A DNA stretch of 64,000 nucleotides, from the NCBI GenBank assembly GCA_958298945.1, contig OY282605.1, positions 8,889,811 to 8,953,810 of the forward strand. The letters run 5' to 3'. Below are positions 1 through 13,883 of this stretch, in pieces. The notes under the pieces were generated by a model. It searched no databases and had not been told where the DNA came from. It worked only from the letters and a program-made list of their open reading frames with translations. The DNA comes from Atherix ibis. Its lineage: Eukaryota > Arthropoda > Insecta > Diptera > Athericidae. Both the position numbers and the translations under genes were made by a program. Every line of letters begins with the position of its first letter. Position 1 is the first letter of the stretch.

Positions 1-3000
1 CATTAAGGTGCGCAGGTGGATTGCAAACAAAATGCTTGTATTGCACGATCATTGTGAGCATAGCTTATTTGCTTGAAATAATATCTACAAGAATAATTAA
101 TCAGGATGTACGGGCAATTTTTATGACCAAAAGGGAATTTCAACGTATTTAAATATATTTTTGATCGTGCAAACGGTTTAAGCATTTTTTAAGTTGATGA
201 ATTCTGTAGTTGGTTGGTTCTGTTCTTATAGGTTCACATAAGTTCGACAACAAACCCCTTTGCGAGCGAAAATCGTGCATTGCACGAACGTTGTAATATA
301 AACTTAACATATAAACTGAGCGAATAGAGAGTTATCTACTCTGATTGTCTATTTTTTTTCTTATTTTCCATTTAATCTGCAGAGCCCATTTTTTTCTTCC
401 TCTCGGTTAATGTTTATATTGAGTATTTAATGGAATCTATCGTATGGAGGCGGAAGAATTCATCAAAGTCTAGTAGTAAAATTATTTTTAAGTATTTTAA
501 AATTTCAAGTTCAATAATTTTTAACAAAAAAATTATGTTGACTTTAAACAAAAACGTAATTAAATTTTGATATGGAATATTTTGCCATGTATTTTATCTG
601 CGGTATTTTTCCTTTTTGTAATTAATTTTAAAATAACAACAAAATAAACATTTTTTTTTCAAAAGTAAAAGTTTCTTGGAATTTGAAAACAATTCCAATT
701 CAACTTAAGTAAATATAATCTGAAAAAAAAGAAAAGAAACCCAAATAATTAATTTTAATAACTTCACATACGATCTAAATTTTAATTGATAATCAAAAAG
801 TTGGGAAATTAATTGGGAAAAAAATTAGATTTATAAAAGTTCGTAGGAAATTTCAATAGTATCCATTAAGGAATTTAAGGACGTCAATGCAATTTGTATT
901 AAAGTCACTCTTACAGTATCGAGGCAATAATTTAATATCAAAATTATTAGAAAATTATTACAAAAAATAATTGGAATAAACGTAAATATGTGCTGTGCGT
1001 CACCAGGCGCCAGGTACATATATTATCGAAAAAGGCATCATCGACTAAAAATTACGTACGCAATTCAATAATTTGTGGGTTTCGATGATATAAGGACATG
1101 TAATCTTTGGAAAGTCTTATGGCATAATCAACTGTGCCATAAGTGGGGTGTGGATTCGTTATTATCTTTAGGTAAGGATGATTACCTAATAACTAATTTT
1201 CGAAATGAACTGAAAGCTTACAAATCTTCTTATCTTCGTTTGTAAACCCGCGCTTGTCAGTGTTCGAAGGATAGATGGTGGTAATATGGTTTGGTATTCC
1301 TAGAGCGAAATGAGTTAATGTCAGAAAGGTCACAATTACACTCTTCCGTCACTAAATCTTTCGCTAATGCAATTCTAGTTTGAATATATCGCGTGTGATT
1401 AAATCAGTAAACGGTCTAATGTACTACCGTCCTTAGAGAGAAGGACAATTTTGCTCAGAATGGAGTCTTGATTTCGTTGTAAGGCATTTTTATCGCAAAC
1501 ATTGTCACTGACGGAGTAGTATTTACTCTACCGGACATATAAGCACAGCAGGAAGAATCGAGAGTCATCGTTTCAAGTCGCATTTAGATTATTCGAAATG
1601 TGGAACATCAACAATCCCGTAAGTATGCACTACAAAATAATGTACACAACTTGATAAAAAATAAAATAAACCACCACGACGAGTAGTAATTCTACCAGAA
1701 ATGGAAAGTTTCACTAAGTCTACTAGTCTACATTGAAGAAAAATAGAATAAATATTTTTTGACGATAGAAAAATAGTCCATTGGATTGTGTATAATGTAA
1801 ATAGAGTTAAATCGGAGTGGTTTGTAAGAAAAATATGCGAATACGAATTGTAAACAAGTGAAGAGCATGCCAAATACGAGAAATTATACCATGTAAATAT
1901 GGTATTTTTTTTATTTCGATATTGTTAAAAGTCAAGTTACATCCACTTCAAGGACAAGTTTCTATATCTACGGCATTTGGAGTGCGTATGAAGACTTATG
2001 AACAACTATTAATATGTAAAAACTATCCCGTAAAAAAAAGAGCCTTTTTGGTCTTTAAGGGAAAAGTGGACTATGACATGACTAATGATTGGCTCGAAAA
2101 TACCAGATTTGCTCTATCCTTCATGACCGAATGCAAAAAAAATATTTTATCTTCAAGTCCGGAATAGTGCTGTAATATAAGATTACGAATATTGATACAA
2201 AATATGGGCTTTCGTTTACCTTTAGTATTTCGTTCACTGCTGTCATATTACCCAACATTGGATAAAAGTAATAATTCACTTGAAATGTAATCCTGCCGCC
2301 CTTCCTGAAAGTAGAATTTTTTGCCACAGACATCTCAGAAGAGAATACTATCCCTTTTTTGGTTAATGATAAAAATTATGAATAATAACTTCCGGGAATC
2401 AGTTGAGTATATTTGACAGCATCAAGGACAATAAATTCCTATTGAAATAAGGACAAATGATTTTTTTTTATTTCTTCCGTCCGTTCATCATTAAAGCTGT
2501 ATAAAATTACAAATTTAAAATTTTTATTAAATCTTTTTAATTCTGATTCTTATAATATAAAAATAATTTATGAAAAAAAAAAAATTATTCATTATTTTTT
2601 CTTTCTATTACAGATTGCATACCATCAAACTCATCCTGCAGGAGCTCCGTTTTTATAGATGAAAATTGTTCACTTAATTTAATTGATTTTGTGTTTTATG
2701 TGAAAACAGTTGAAATTCTTAAAAATAAAAAAAAATTCCGTATTTCTCGTAATTTTTATGAAAAAAATGACCAGCAAATATACTGAAAAAATTAATCAAT
2801 ATTACGAAAATAGCATTATTGAAAGTGTTTTTTATAAATCATTTATAATTTGCGTGTGTAATTTTTTTTTAAATAATTTTTTTTCCCTATAAATAAATAC
2901 TAAAAAATATATTTGAAAAAAATAAATAATTTTTACAATAAGAGTTAAAGTGAAGTTAACAAAAGTTAACCGACAATAAGAGAAAAGTTGATTGAATAAT

Positions 3001-3132
3001 AAAAAGTTGGAGAAATCAAATTTAAAGTGCTTAAAAAATTATTTGAAAAAGTAATAGTTGAAAGGAAGAAAATAATTTGAAAATTTTACGTATAGGAAAA
3101 AATTCTTCAAAATTGGTAAATTAGAAATAAAT
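1..3132. other. Upstream region, putative promoter and 5' UTR
   Basis: AT-rich sequence before the arrestin start codon. No open frame looks like a known protein; the longest (1922-2167, plus) has no recognisable motif. Positions 30-330 resemble 60920-61560 in short blocks (AAGAATAATTAAT, TTGTAATATA, bursts of TGCACGA), suggesting a diverged copy of a dispersed repeat. The stretch just upstream of 3133 is A-rich and stop-laden, consistent with 5' UTR. I cannot place a TATA box or initiator with confidence. Confidence 0.4.
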
Positions 3133-3221
3133 ATGAATTCAACGACAACGGCTAATCGCTCGCCTGCTCCTTCACCGGATCCGGATATTGACGATGGTAG
3201 CTCGAAACGGCAAGCAACCAG
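3133..3221 (+). CDS. krz: Beta-arrestin exon 1, start codon and variable N-terminus
   Basis: Encodes residues 1-29 plus two bases of codon 30. The peptide is low-complexity and polar (MNSTTTANRSPAPSPDPD...) and ends KRQAT before the split Arg that opens the conserved RVFKK strand. The start is chosen because an in-frame TAA lies at 3073-3075, no ATG intervenes, and A is at -3. The 3' boundary is CAACCAG|GTGAGT, a strong donor. A longer, poorly conserved N-terminal extension ahead of RVFKK is usual for insect Kurtz proteins and absent from vertebrate beta-arrestins, which start a few residues before this strand. Transcription start and any upstream non-coding exon could not be located. Confidence 0.88.
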
Positions 3222-3299
3222 GTGAGTTATACTATTAAATATGTTTTTAAATATAAATAAAATTTAAAAAAAAAACAATTACTACGTTAAAAAGTTCGA

Positions 3300-6200
3300 A
3301 ATTTGCTTAGATGTGAGCAGAAATTGATTTCTGAGCAAAAAGGATTTTTACGCATAATAATAAAATGTGATTTCTTGAACAGAAAATAATTATGTGTCCT
3401 CTTTTGATTATAAGACGAATTTGCATAAAAAAATTAAATATAGAAACTTTTAGGAATAAGAAAAATTCAAATAGCTTTTGAGCATTTCGCAGAAAACTGT
3501 TTCAAATTATGCTTATTGTTCAAAAGGCATTTTTTTTATAGTGATTGAATGTTAAAAGGGTTTTGCTGATTCTTAGGCAAAAGAAAAACTATTTCAAAGC
3601 AGAATAAAATTAACCTCTATTTATAGAATCAAGAATATTTTGGTGCTCTGTCAGCATAAATAAACGTCCGTATTGGTTTTTAAGTAAGGAGCAAAAATTG
3701 GGAAGTTTTTGTATACTCGTAATTAATTGGCTTGAGATAGGCTTGCAGGTGAAAAAAATGTATTGTGTTTTTATGTAGAATAATTATTAACCTAGAATAA
3801 TTTTGCTGTTAATGGTGCAGAAAAAAAATGTTCAACTTTTAATTGGGAATGGAATTTAGTTGCTTTTTGAGCATTAGACAAATTTGTTCAAGTTTTTAAG
3901 CATAAAAACAATAGACCTATTGTACTATAAGGCTTTTATGCATAGAAAAAAATATTTAATTCTGTTTTTTTTTTTTAGTTTTTAAGTGAAAAAATATTTC
4001 GCTGTTGTTTAAGCAGAAGAAAAGTTTAGCTAGATCTTAAGCAAAAGTGTCTACTCTTATTTTAAGGTATTTTTTTTTTGTAATGATTTTAATATTCATT
4101 TATTTAGAAATTCAAAATTTGACTTTGTGTAACTCTGTCTCAGAAATGCTCAATCAGCCTTATATAATTGTATATGTTCTGAGCAGAAACAAGACTTAGC
4201 TGGTACTGCAACATAAAAAGAGTTGAGCATAAAATTTTGCCTTTCAAAAATTAAATAATCTTTTTATTATTTTTGAGCAATAAAATAACTTAGCCAAAGA
4301 GTTAGGCAGAAAAGAAATTTATGTTGTCTTTTGAGCAGTATAAGAATTTTGCTGGCTCATGAACAAAAACATATTTAAATTGGAATAATTTTATAAAAAA
4401 TTAAGCCAGCGCGAAGGCAAGAAAAATATTGTGTCTTCGTTTGAGCAGAAAAACTGTTCAAATTTTAGCAAATAAGAAAATTTTATTACCTTTTGAATAC
4501 CGAACAAATTTATCCGATTTTTGAGCTTTATTACCTTGTCAGTACAAAAATATATCTATCCTGTTTCTATATGAGGAACAATATTTGGCAGGTTTTTGCT
4601 GGCTTTTAAGTGCAAAAAAGGTTTTTTCTAGCGTTTAAGTGCAAAAAATATTTTGATTTCTCTTAACCTTAGCTAGATTTTTATGAAAAGTATCTAATGT
4701 AATTTTAAGATCCTTTTTATCATGATTTTAATTTTAATTTATTGGCAAATCCAATTTGACTATAGTTAACTCTGTGTCAGAAATACTGAATCAGTTTTAT
4801 ATAATAAATTGTTATATCAGTTTTGAGCAGAAACAGGACTTAGCTGATACTCCAGCATGAGAAGCAAAAAACTTTTTTTTTTTTTAATAAAAATACTTTT
4901 TATGATTTTTGGTCAGAAAGTTATTTAGCAAATAAATTTTGGCTGTCTTATCAGCAGCAATAAAATTTTGATGTTTCTTGAACAATAAAATTGTTTAATT
5001 GGCTCTTCTTAAAATTTTTGGGCAGAAAATTGTGCTAACTTTTGAGCAAAGGAAATATTTGTTTTTTACCATTACCAGAGAGGAAATTTTATTGTCTTTT
5101 GAGTACTGGAAAAAAATACTGGAAACTTTTTGAGTTTTTTTGCTCTTTTCTGTATTGGACACAATATCTCATTCGCCTCTTGCTAGTTTTTTGTGAAAAC
5201 TATTTGGGTATCTCTTAAGCACTAGAAAAGCTTACCTAAACCTTGAGCAGAAATGTCTCATTACTTTTTAAGAGATGTTTTAATATTGATCTTAATATTA
5301 TTTATTAGAAAATCTGTGATTAACTTTACTTTAGAAATTTTCACTCAGCTGGGCTTAAATTTTAAACTAAAAACAGAATTTAACTGGTACTTCAGCATGA
5401 GATAATTGAGCAAACAATTTTTCTTTTTAAGAACAGAAATAATTTTTATGATTTTTGACTCATAAAGTAAATTACATATTTTCCTAGAAACAAATAATTA
5501 TTTGCTGTGTTCTGAGTAGTAATAGAATTTTGCTGGCTGTTGAGCAAAACAAAATTTTAATTGGCTGTTGTTTGAAATTATGCAAATTCCTGAATTGCAA
5601 GCTCTTTTTGAATTCATTTCATAGAAAATACTCTGCCTGTTGAGCAAAAAATAAAGTAATGTGCTTTTTTTCCCTTTTGGAGGAGAAAAAAATGTGCGAA
5701 TTTTAAGCGGAAATAAAATTTTATTAGTTTTTGAATACAAAAAAAATTATGTACGACTTCTGAGTATTTGTACTCTTTTCTGCATAGGAGCCCATATTTA
5801 ATACCCCTTTTTCTAGTCTTTAAGTGAAAAACTATTTTGCTGCCTCTTAAGCAGTAAAAAAAGCTCAGCTAGATCTTAAGCATAACTGAATGATTCCTTT
5901 AATATATGATTTTTTATTGATTTTTATATAAATATATTTATGGTAATTTCTATCTCAAAAATCCTCACTCACCTATGTTTATACACTTTTGTACACCACG
6001 TTATGAGCAGAAACCGCACTTGGCTAGTACTAAAGCCTAAAAAGATATAAGCAAAGAATTTTACTTTTTGGGCATAAAAAAACTTTTTATGATTTTTAAT
6101 TAGAAAGTACGTTAAAAATCAATTTTACTGTCTTTTGAGCAAAAGTAAAATTTTGCTGGCTCTTGAGCAAAACAATATTTAAATTAGTTTCTATTTGAAA

Positions 6201-6310
6201 TTCTGAAATTTCCTAAATTTTCGAAACTTTTTTGGAATTATTCAATTTTTTTGGTAAAATTCAACAAAAAATGTTGAATTTTGAGCACAAAAAAACTAAT
6301 TTTTAGACAA
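3300..6310. repeat. Degenerate higher-order array with GAGCA motifs in intron 1
   Basis: TTTTGAGCA(G/A)AAA-type motifs recur every 50-100 bp. A larger block recurs at about 4080, 4720, 5290 and 5905: a TGATTTTAAT-type stretch, then TCTCAGAAATnCTcAnTCAG, then a GAGCAGAAACnnGACTTAGCTG stretch and GCATGAGA. This gives a diverged ~600-bp unit built from shorter GAGCA subunits. Copies are too different for exact boundaries. No coding potential is seen. Confidence 0.65.
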
Positions 6311-7489
6311 TAAATTAAAATAGAGTTAAATGTGCTTGAGGTATTCAAATTTCCAAATTAAATGTTACCACAAATTTTTACCCCATTCTCAAGGGTACTG
6401 AAATCCTTTTAGCGTACACTATGACCGACATTCTACTTCTTCTATTCTCCTTTACTATTCAACATAACCATAAATATTCCCAAATTCAATTGCAATACAT
6501 TATCTACATTGACTTTCGAAATCTGATTTAAAATGTTTCAGTTTTTATGATTTTCGTCTAATTTAAACACTTTTAGATACAGTAAATTTTGAACCAAACA
6601 CTAATTTATCATGATCCTAAAGTGAATAAATGCTGGCCTAAATGAAATTACAGCAATTTGCATATAATTTTCCAATTGGATAGTTAGAACAGTACTTCTA
6701 TGTCGGTAGAACTCTACTATTCCAAACTGTATAAACAACCATTTGGCTTCAATTATTTTTGTTTATGTGTTCAAAAATTATCCAAAAATGTTTTCAATAT
6801 TTTATAATTCATAGAACATAACATAGTTTTGTATGCCTTATCCATAAAAACAATAATTATTAACGTATTACGTTAATAAAATAAAATAAAATCAAGCACT
6901 TATGTTTCCTAATATGTAATTTGTTAGAAATTCGCAAAAATTCATTTTTATTTTTAAACAAACTCTCGTGTGTATTTGAATATGAAATTAATTTTTTTTT
7001 TCTTCGAAATAACAAAATAGTATGAGTATAAATAGCAGCAGGAGGCAGGTGGTTGGGATGCCTCGATCGATTTTGTTATAATATTTTGGGTTCTGAATAC
7101 GAATAGGCTTCATTTACGAACAGTTCAATTTAAATAGAAAGGATAACATATAAGCACACACAGAATATTTTCTATAATTTCATTGACAAAGGGTAAAAGG
7201 ATATTTCGAATATATGCAGTAAGGTCATTCCTTTGAGAGTCATGTTCATTGCGATAGCTAGAATTTGTCTTTAAGGTCCCAGCTAACATTTCCAATACTC
7301 AAGCATAAAATCATATCCTATTCAGAAAACGTTTACAAGGATATTTTCACTTGTCATATTGATATTAAATGAAATTTTAAAAGTAAGTCGCACTTTTCCT
7401 GTAAATCAATTTAGCATAATTCATAGTATTTATATGAATTCTTTATGATTTTGTGCTTGAAAGAAGTTTAAATTTAAAAGATTAAAGAT
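6311..7489. other. Intron 1 spacer, nothing recognised
   Basis: Unique-looking AT-rich intron sequence. I see no open frame, no array and no transposon end in it. Confidence 0.4.
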
Positions 7490-8137
7490 CTGTCTACACT
7501 AGTTAGAGAACAGTGGTAGAGTTAGATAAAAATATCGCGAGAAAAGTTTAAAGTTCATGTAGAGCAAGAGTGTAGAGCTCTACAGCGACTCTACGCGAGA
7601 GTTTTAAACGAGATTTTTTTGTAGTGTAAACGACTTACGGTAGAGCGCTCTGCTTCTCTACATCGTCTCTACAAGATTAATTATTTATAAATGTTTTTTT
7701 TTATTCAATTAACGGTCAAACAACAATCCTGCCACATAAATGAACATTGAAAAGTGTGACAGTACTTGAACTATAATGACAGTTTTTAAACAAAATCTGT
7801 TTCAGCGATAAAACAATCAGAGTTTTGTGCATTCTTATAACACTGTGAGAACACTGTGATGTGTGTGGCTTGGGCTAATGGATTTTTTTTTGTCAATTGT
7901 GACATTTCTTCAAATTATTATTTGAAATATGGACGCAGATAAAAGAAAATATGTTGAGTGAGAGTAGTCAGTGTAAACGGCCGGTAGAGCGTTTGGAAGA
8001 GATCTACCAAAAATTTCTCTACATACCACTCTACGTAGATAAATTTTATTGTAGAGATGCATGCAATGTTAACGGATTTGGTTGGAGAAATTTTTTTTCG
8101 GTAGAGCTCTACCACGTTTTCTCTATAGTGTACACAG
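7490..8137. mobile_element. Non-autonomous TIR transposon (MITE-like), 648 bp
   Basis: The ends are inverted copies of one another. The left starts CTGTCTACACTAGTTAGAGA and runs on through ACAGTGGTAGAG; the right, read on the other strand, starts CTGTGTACACTATAGAGAAA and runs on through ACGTGGTAGA. The interior is rich in GTAGAG/CTCTAC on both strands, and GTAAACG-n-CGGTAGAGCG occurs twice (near 7626 and 7972), resembling subterminal transposase-binding repeats. Open frames inside are short and unlike any transposase. A target duplication is not clear. The superfamily is not assigned. Confidence 0.6.
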
Positions 8138-8690
8138 AGCTTAAAGAATCGGTATAGGAGGGTGGGGAGGGTTATTATAGGCAGTGAAGCACATGATTCC
8201 TTAGTTCATATCAGAGGTATGTGTGAGTGGGTGATAACTAGTACAATACAAAAAAAATGTTTTTTTAAAACTAAATTACTCTATGGTATATCGAAGTTCT
8301 TCCCGTACATTTATAACATCCTAAAATATTCCTTTCAGCTAAAACAATTTCAACCAATTATCCTTCTAAAAGTCCAATAAGGCATCATGCGGGGTGTTGT
8401 AAAACAGTAATAAAACTGATTTTTGTTGTTGCAATAATTTCATTTTGTTTTTCTACATCAATGTTATCCCTTTCAAAGTAGGTACTTTGGGTAGCTATAC
8501 ATCAGCGGAGGCGTTGTTTCCACTCTTCGTAGCAATACTGGAAGACTAAAAATGGAATTGCGTTCAGTTTCTCACTTACATTTATTTGGATTTTATCAAC
8601 AGCATCAGAATGACGTCCTTTTCACTGTTTTTTTTACCTTGCGGAACAAAAGAAGTTACGTAGACTGATATCAGGGAATACTTGGTGGGT
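8138..8690. other. Intron 1 spacer between TIR element and ~115-bp array
   Basis: No gene recognised. A short open frame at 8162-8380 has no recognisable motif and no neighbouring signals. Confidence 0.35.
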
Positions 8691-8699
8691 AGGAGGGGG

Positions 8700-10310
8700 G
8701 TTTGATTTTTTACCACAGGAATTCATTTTACAAACAGGAATTGAAGGACTTCTTTATAAAAAGAAGTTTTTGTGAATAAAAAAAAATTCCTGGAAAGGTT
8801 TCACTTTTTCACCGGACTAGATTCCACGTTTGCCTGCTGTTAGGAACCATTTCCTAACCCTTTTTATAAATAAGTCCTTGGTTAAAAAATAGTCTTGGAA
8901 AGTTTCCCATTTTTTCTGCCCCTGAAAACCTTTTTTCTGAGCTCTTCGTCCTTGCAAAAAAAAAAGTTATTATCAATTCAAAAAAGGTCCTAAAAAGGTT
9001 CCTTATTTTCACCTGAAAATACTGCACATTTTTCTGCGGTTACGAACCTTTTTTATGAGATCTTCGTCCTTATATTGTATAAAAAAAAGTTCTTGTCAAT
9101 AAAAAAAAGTCCTGAAGTGGTTCCACATTTTTGCCTGAAAAGGTTCCATATTTTTCTGCCGCTAAGAACCTTTTTCTGAGTTTTTCAAGGATTTCTTTTT
9201 AAAAAAAGAAGTTCTTCCTAATAAAAAAAAGTCCTGAAAAGGTTCTACATTTTCGCCTGAAAACGTTCCACATTTTTCTCCGCTAAGAACTTTTTTGAAC
9301 CTTCCAAGCAGTTCTTTCTAAAAACGTTCTTTGTAAAAAAAAAATTTATGGACCTTTTTCTGAGCCTTTCAGAAACAAAACTTCCTGTTAATAAAAAAAG
9401 TCCTGGAAAGGTTCCCACATTTTTCTGCTGTTAGGAACCTTTTCCTGATCTTTATTACAGAAAAACTCCTTGCTAATAAAAAGAAGTCCTGAAAAGGGTA
9501 CACATTTTCACCTGAAATGGTTCCACATTTTTCTGCCGCTAAGAACCTTTTTCTGAGCCTTTCAAGGATTTCTTTATAAAAAATGAGTTCCTGTTAATAA
9601 CAAGAAGTCCTGGAAAACTTTTACATTTTCACCTGAAAAAGTTGCACATTTTTCTGCCGCTAAGAACCTTTTTCTGAGCTTTTCAAGGATTTCTTTATTC
9701 TTGTTAGTAAAAAAAAGTCCTGAAAGAGTTCCATATATTCACCTGAAAAGGTTTCACATTTTTCTGCCAAAAAAAACATTTTTCTGAGCCTTTGAAGAAT
9801 TTCATTATAAAAAAAGAAGTTCTTGTTAACAAAAAAAAGTTCTGAACAGGTTCTACGTTTTCACCTGAAAAGGTTCCACATTTTAGTGCCGCTAAGAACC
9901 TTTTTCTGAGCCTTTCAAGTATTTTTTAATAAAAAAAAGTCTTGAAAAGATTCTACATATTCACCTGAAAGGGTTCCACATTTTTCTGCCGCCAAAAAAA
10001 TTTTTCTGAGCCTTTCAAGGATTTGTTTATAAAAAACAGGACTTCTTGTTAGTAAAGAAAAGTCCTGAAAAGGTTCACATTTTCAGCTGAGAAGGTTCTA
10101 CATTTTTCTGTTGCTGAGAGGCTTTTTCTGAGCCTTATTACAAAAAAAGTCCTTGTTAATAAAAAAAAGTCCTGAAAAGGTTCTACATTTTCACCTAAAA
10201 ACATCTCACATTTTTATACTCCTAAGAATATTTTTCTGAGCCTTTTAAGTATTTCCTTACATTAAAGGAGTTATTGTTAATAAAAAAAGTCCTGGAAAGG
10301 TTCAATATTT
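8700..10310. repeat. Degenerate ~115-bp tandem array
   Basis: About a dozen units. Each has AAAAGTCCTGAAAAGGTTC, then TTCACCTGAAAAGGTTCCAC, then TTTTTCTGCCGCTAAGAACC, then TTTTTCTGAGCCTTTCAAGG. Unit anchors fall near 8920, 9030, 9154, 9274, 9415, 9530, 9650, 9762, 9890, 9983, 10108 and 10225. GGTTCC and GAACC parts are inverted relative to one another, so each unit could fold. The units are well diverged, so the array is old. Confidence 0.75.
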
Positions 10311-12655
10311 ACACCAGTTATCGATTTTAAAGATCTCCTTGAACGAGGTTCGTTTTCCGATGCCTTTTGGCCCTCAAAAAATGCTTTTTGCCACCGAAAA
10401 CTTGTGCTCTTGAAAAGGAACGTTGTCATAGGCTCCATACCAACTGCTCGTATTGGCTCTCATAGTTACCGGACAAGGTTGAACCTTGTACTACCCACCT
10501 ATGAGGGGTAGTGTTGCCACATTGCTCTTGGTGATGCCACTTTTATTACTTTTCCGTCACAACTCGTACTGTTCTTTCAAGATTCGTTGAAAATAGTAAA
10601 TGAAAACTTTTCTGCTTGTTTTCTCTTTAAGATAATTTTAATAAACCAAATTTATCGATTACGTCAATGCGCCCTGATGCTGTACGAAATTCTTATTCTG
10701 TAAACTCTTAAAATACGTGACTCCAAATTCAAATTTATTGTTCCATAGTAAAATTGTCATTTTAATCAATGATATTGAACAATTTTTTTCTAAAATAAAA
10801 TATAATTAATTTTAAAAATTTTTAATAATTCGAAAAAAGAGAAGCTTGATAAGAAAAAGAAAAGTTTGTCTTTTGATAACTCCGCAAATGTCAACTAATT
10901 TTATCAGTTCCTCGAGAACTTCTTATTTGGTTTCCATTACGAGTACTTATAATGTAGGCTTCTTAAACGTTTTTTTTTTTTTTTTTGGTAATATGATAAA
11001 AATTTGAAAGACTTTGAAATCGTCAAAAGAATAATCTCGAAAATTGAATAACAGGGAAATCATCTTTTCTGAATCTTTCTTCGTTTCGTTTGATTAAGAA
11101 AAGAGCACTCGTCTATTTTTAAGCCGTAATAAAAGTGCAGGTTTTTCTTCTATGCTAAATCCTTAAACCATATTTCCGTAATTATAATAAAGTCCTGAAA
11201 CGCACAGGCTATGCAACATTATATGGATGATAAAATATAAAATTGTAATTTTCTTTTCTAGAATATTTTCTTCCACTTTTATTCAGTTAACATCCATGAT
11301 GAGCTAATATCACTTTTTGCGCATATGGAAAATTTCAATAACTCCACGAGAAGTATGAAGAACGAACGATTTAAAGGAATTGGTGTGGAAAGCTTTTTTC
11401 TATCCTTATTTATTATTTAATATAGAAATTCATCTTGAGAAAATCTTAATTAGAATTTACGCATATAATACATCCTTAGAAATCGTATTGGTTGGGGTGC
11501 TTAAATGAAAACTGCTTTTGAATGTATGTGGACTAGAATGAAGTGTTCTCTTGGCTGTGCGTTCCTGTGAACCAAAGTTACGAGCAATGTTGAAATTGAA
11601 AAACTTTCCAACAAATAAATCTTGAACTACGGAAACGAATGTGTTGGATTTTTGTACAAGGATGGGTGGAGGCTGCGTTAAAGTATTCACAAAAGACACA
11701 ATAAATAAAAAACAGAGAACTTTATTTTCAGGGTATGAAGAAAAAGGACTAGAAAAGATGGACGACTCCACTTTAAAAAAGAAAACATTTTGAAGTGTAC
11801 GTTAAAAACTTTAATAAGATTTTTAAAAATCACACCTACAGACAATCCAAATTGATGTAATGACTTTCTATCCTTTGTCAAACAGTTTGACTTTAATTTA
11901 AAAATTCAATTCCCATTCCCATTATTTATTTAAAAAATTGAACTGATTTAAATTAAAATCGAACAACTTTCAAGAAAATTTAAGGAGCACGAAAATAAAA
12001 TGGTAAAAATAACTTCTTTATTAAATTTTGATAGCAATGAAAACAAACACAAAATAAACTTTTTTGCTATAAAAAAATAACATTTTTAAATGAAATTTAA
12101 AAAAGTTTTAAGGCTACTTCATGTTATTCTAAAAGTATTTTGAATTAATGATAAGGAACAAGGCAGAAGGATAAAGGAGAATGTAACCAATATTGATAAA
12201 TTGAGAAGCTTTAATTTTTTGTGGATTCTCTTATTAAATATTTAAACAAAAGCGATTTGCAGGTATCATTTTTTTGTTTGTTTTGTAAATTTCTGAATGA
12301 AGGAAAGTTTAAAAGTGACTGACTACTAACACGGTTTTAACGTGAATATTTAATGTCCTCAATTGGAAAGGATCTGTCTGACTTAAGGAGTTTGACTTCA
12401 AAATTACTTTTCTTTTACAAATTGTTGATCTTTTGTTAATATCGATTACTTTATTTTAAATATTATTTGTCATTTTTATTTTCTGTACCAACATAAGAAC
12501 TCAAATTTTGCGAAAAATGAACAAGCGTTTTTGTTATAGGAACGGTTCTTCTTGATAAGCAGATTTCAATTTAATCTAATGAGTTAAAATTACTGCAAAT
12601 GCTCTACTTACAAATATGAGCTGAAAAAAATGAGCTACATTGAAAATTCATTAAG
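10311..12655. other. Intron 1 sequence, no gene recognised
   Basis: AT-rich and not obviously repetitive, except for a poly-T run near 10970. Positions 10330-10560 are GC-richer and look like a transposon relic, but no domain could be read. The minus-strand open frames near 11457-11881 lack any motif and I do not call them genes. Confidence 0.35.
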
Positions 12656-12659
12656 TTCA

Positions 12660-13883
12660 ATTTACTAAGCTCTACTTAATGTGCCCAACTCACCGTGCTC
12701 AACTCCGTTACTCCAACTTACTGAGCTCAATTGCCTGAGCTTAACTCACTGAGCTCAACACATTGACTTCACCTTACTGACCTCAAGACACTGAATTCAA
12801 CTGACTGAGCCCAACTCACTGAGCTCAACTCACTGAGCTAACCTCACTGAGCTAAACTCACTGAACTCAACTCACTGAGCTCAACTCACTCCACATAACT
12901 CACTGAGCTCAACTCACTGAGCTAAACTCACTGCGCTCAACTTCTAAGCACAACCCAGTGACTTCACCTTACGGGAGCTCAAATTACTGAGCTCAACTTA
13001 TTGAGGTCAACAAACAGCGCTCAACTCACTGAAATCAACTCACTGAGCTCAACTCAATGACCTCAACTCACTGACTCCAATTTACTTAACTCAACTCACT
13101 GGGCTCAACTCACTGAGCTCAACTAACTGAGCTCAACTAACTGAGCTCAACTAACTGAGCTCAACTTACTGACCTCAACTCACTTAACTCAACTCACTGA
13201 ACTCAACTCACTGAACTCAACTCACTGACTCCAACTCACTGAACTCAAGTCGCTGAGCTCAAGTCACTGAGCTCAACTTGCTGAGCTCAACTGACTGAGC
13301 CCAACTCACTGAGCCCAACTCACTGACTCCATCCCACTGAACTCAACTCACTGACTCCAACTCACTGAGCTCGACTCGCTGAGCTCAAGTCACAGAGCTC
13401 AACTCGCTGAGCTGAACTCGCTGAGCTCAACTGACTGAGCCCAACTCATTGAGCTCAACTCACTGTGCTCAACTTCTAAGCTCAACTCACTGAGCTCAAC
13501 TCACTGAGCTCAACTTCTAAGCTCAACTCACTGAGCTGAACTTCTAAGCTCAACTCACTGAACTCAACTCACTGAGCTTAACTCACTTAGCTCAACTCAC
13601 TGAGGTCAACTCACTGAGCTTAACCCACTGAGCTCAACTAACAGAGCACAACTCACTGAGCCCAACTCCCTGAGCTACACTCACTGAGCTCAACTCACTG
13701 AGCTCAATTCACTGATCTCAACTCACTGACTCCACCTCACTCAACTGAACTCACTGACCCCAAATCGCTGAGCTCAACTAACTGAGCTCAACTCACTGAG
13801 CTGAAAATCGCTAAGCTCAACTCACTAGCTCCACCTTATTGAGCTCAACTCACTGAACTCAAAGATCAACTCACTGAGCCCAA
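12660..13883. repeat. 14-bp minisatellite, unit GAGCTCAACTCACT
   Basis: More than 80 consecutive imperfect copies of ACTCACTGAGCTCA. The unit contains the 8-bp palindrome TGAGCTCA and the inverted pair CTCA-C-TGAG. Many copies carry single substitutions (GACTCC, GAACTC, GAGCCC), and short AACTTCTAAGCTC variants recur. The two strands differ sharply in purine content. Array sequence resumes briefly after the insertion at 13884 (TGAACTCACTAATTTTGAGC, from 14327). Confidence 0.93.

Noticed and set aside
1922..2167. 81-codon plus-strand open frame upstream of the arrestin gene
   Set aside because: No recognisable motif, composition like its surroundings, and no supporting signals; likely chance.
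11457..11881. Overlapping minus-strand frames of 104 and 64 codons
   Set aside because: No motif, frames overlap one another, no start or splice context; treated as chance.
12660..13883. CRISPR-like or regulatory repeat array
   Set aside because: Head-to-tail 14-bp units without spacers in a eukaryotic intron; this is a minisatellite.
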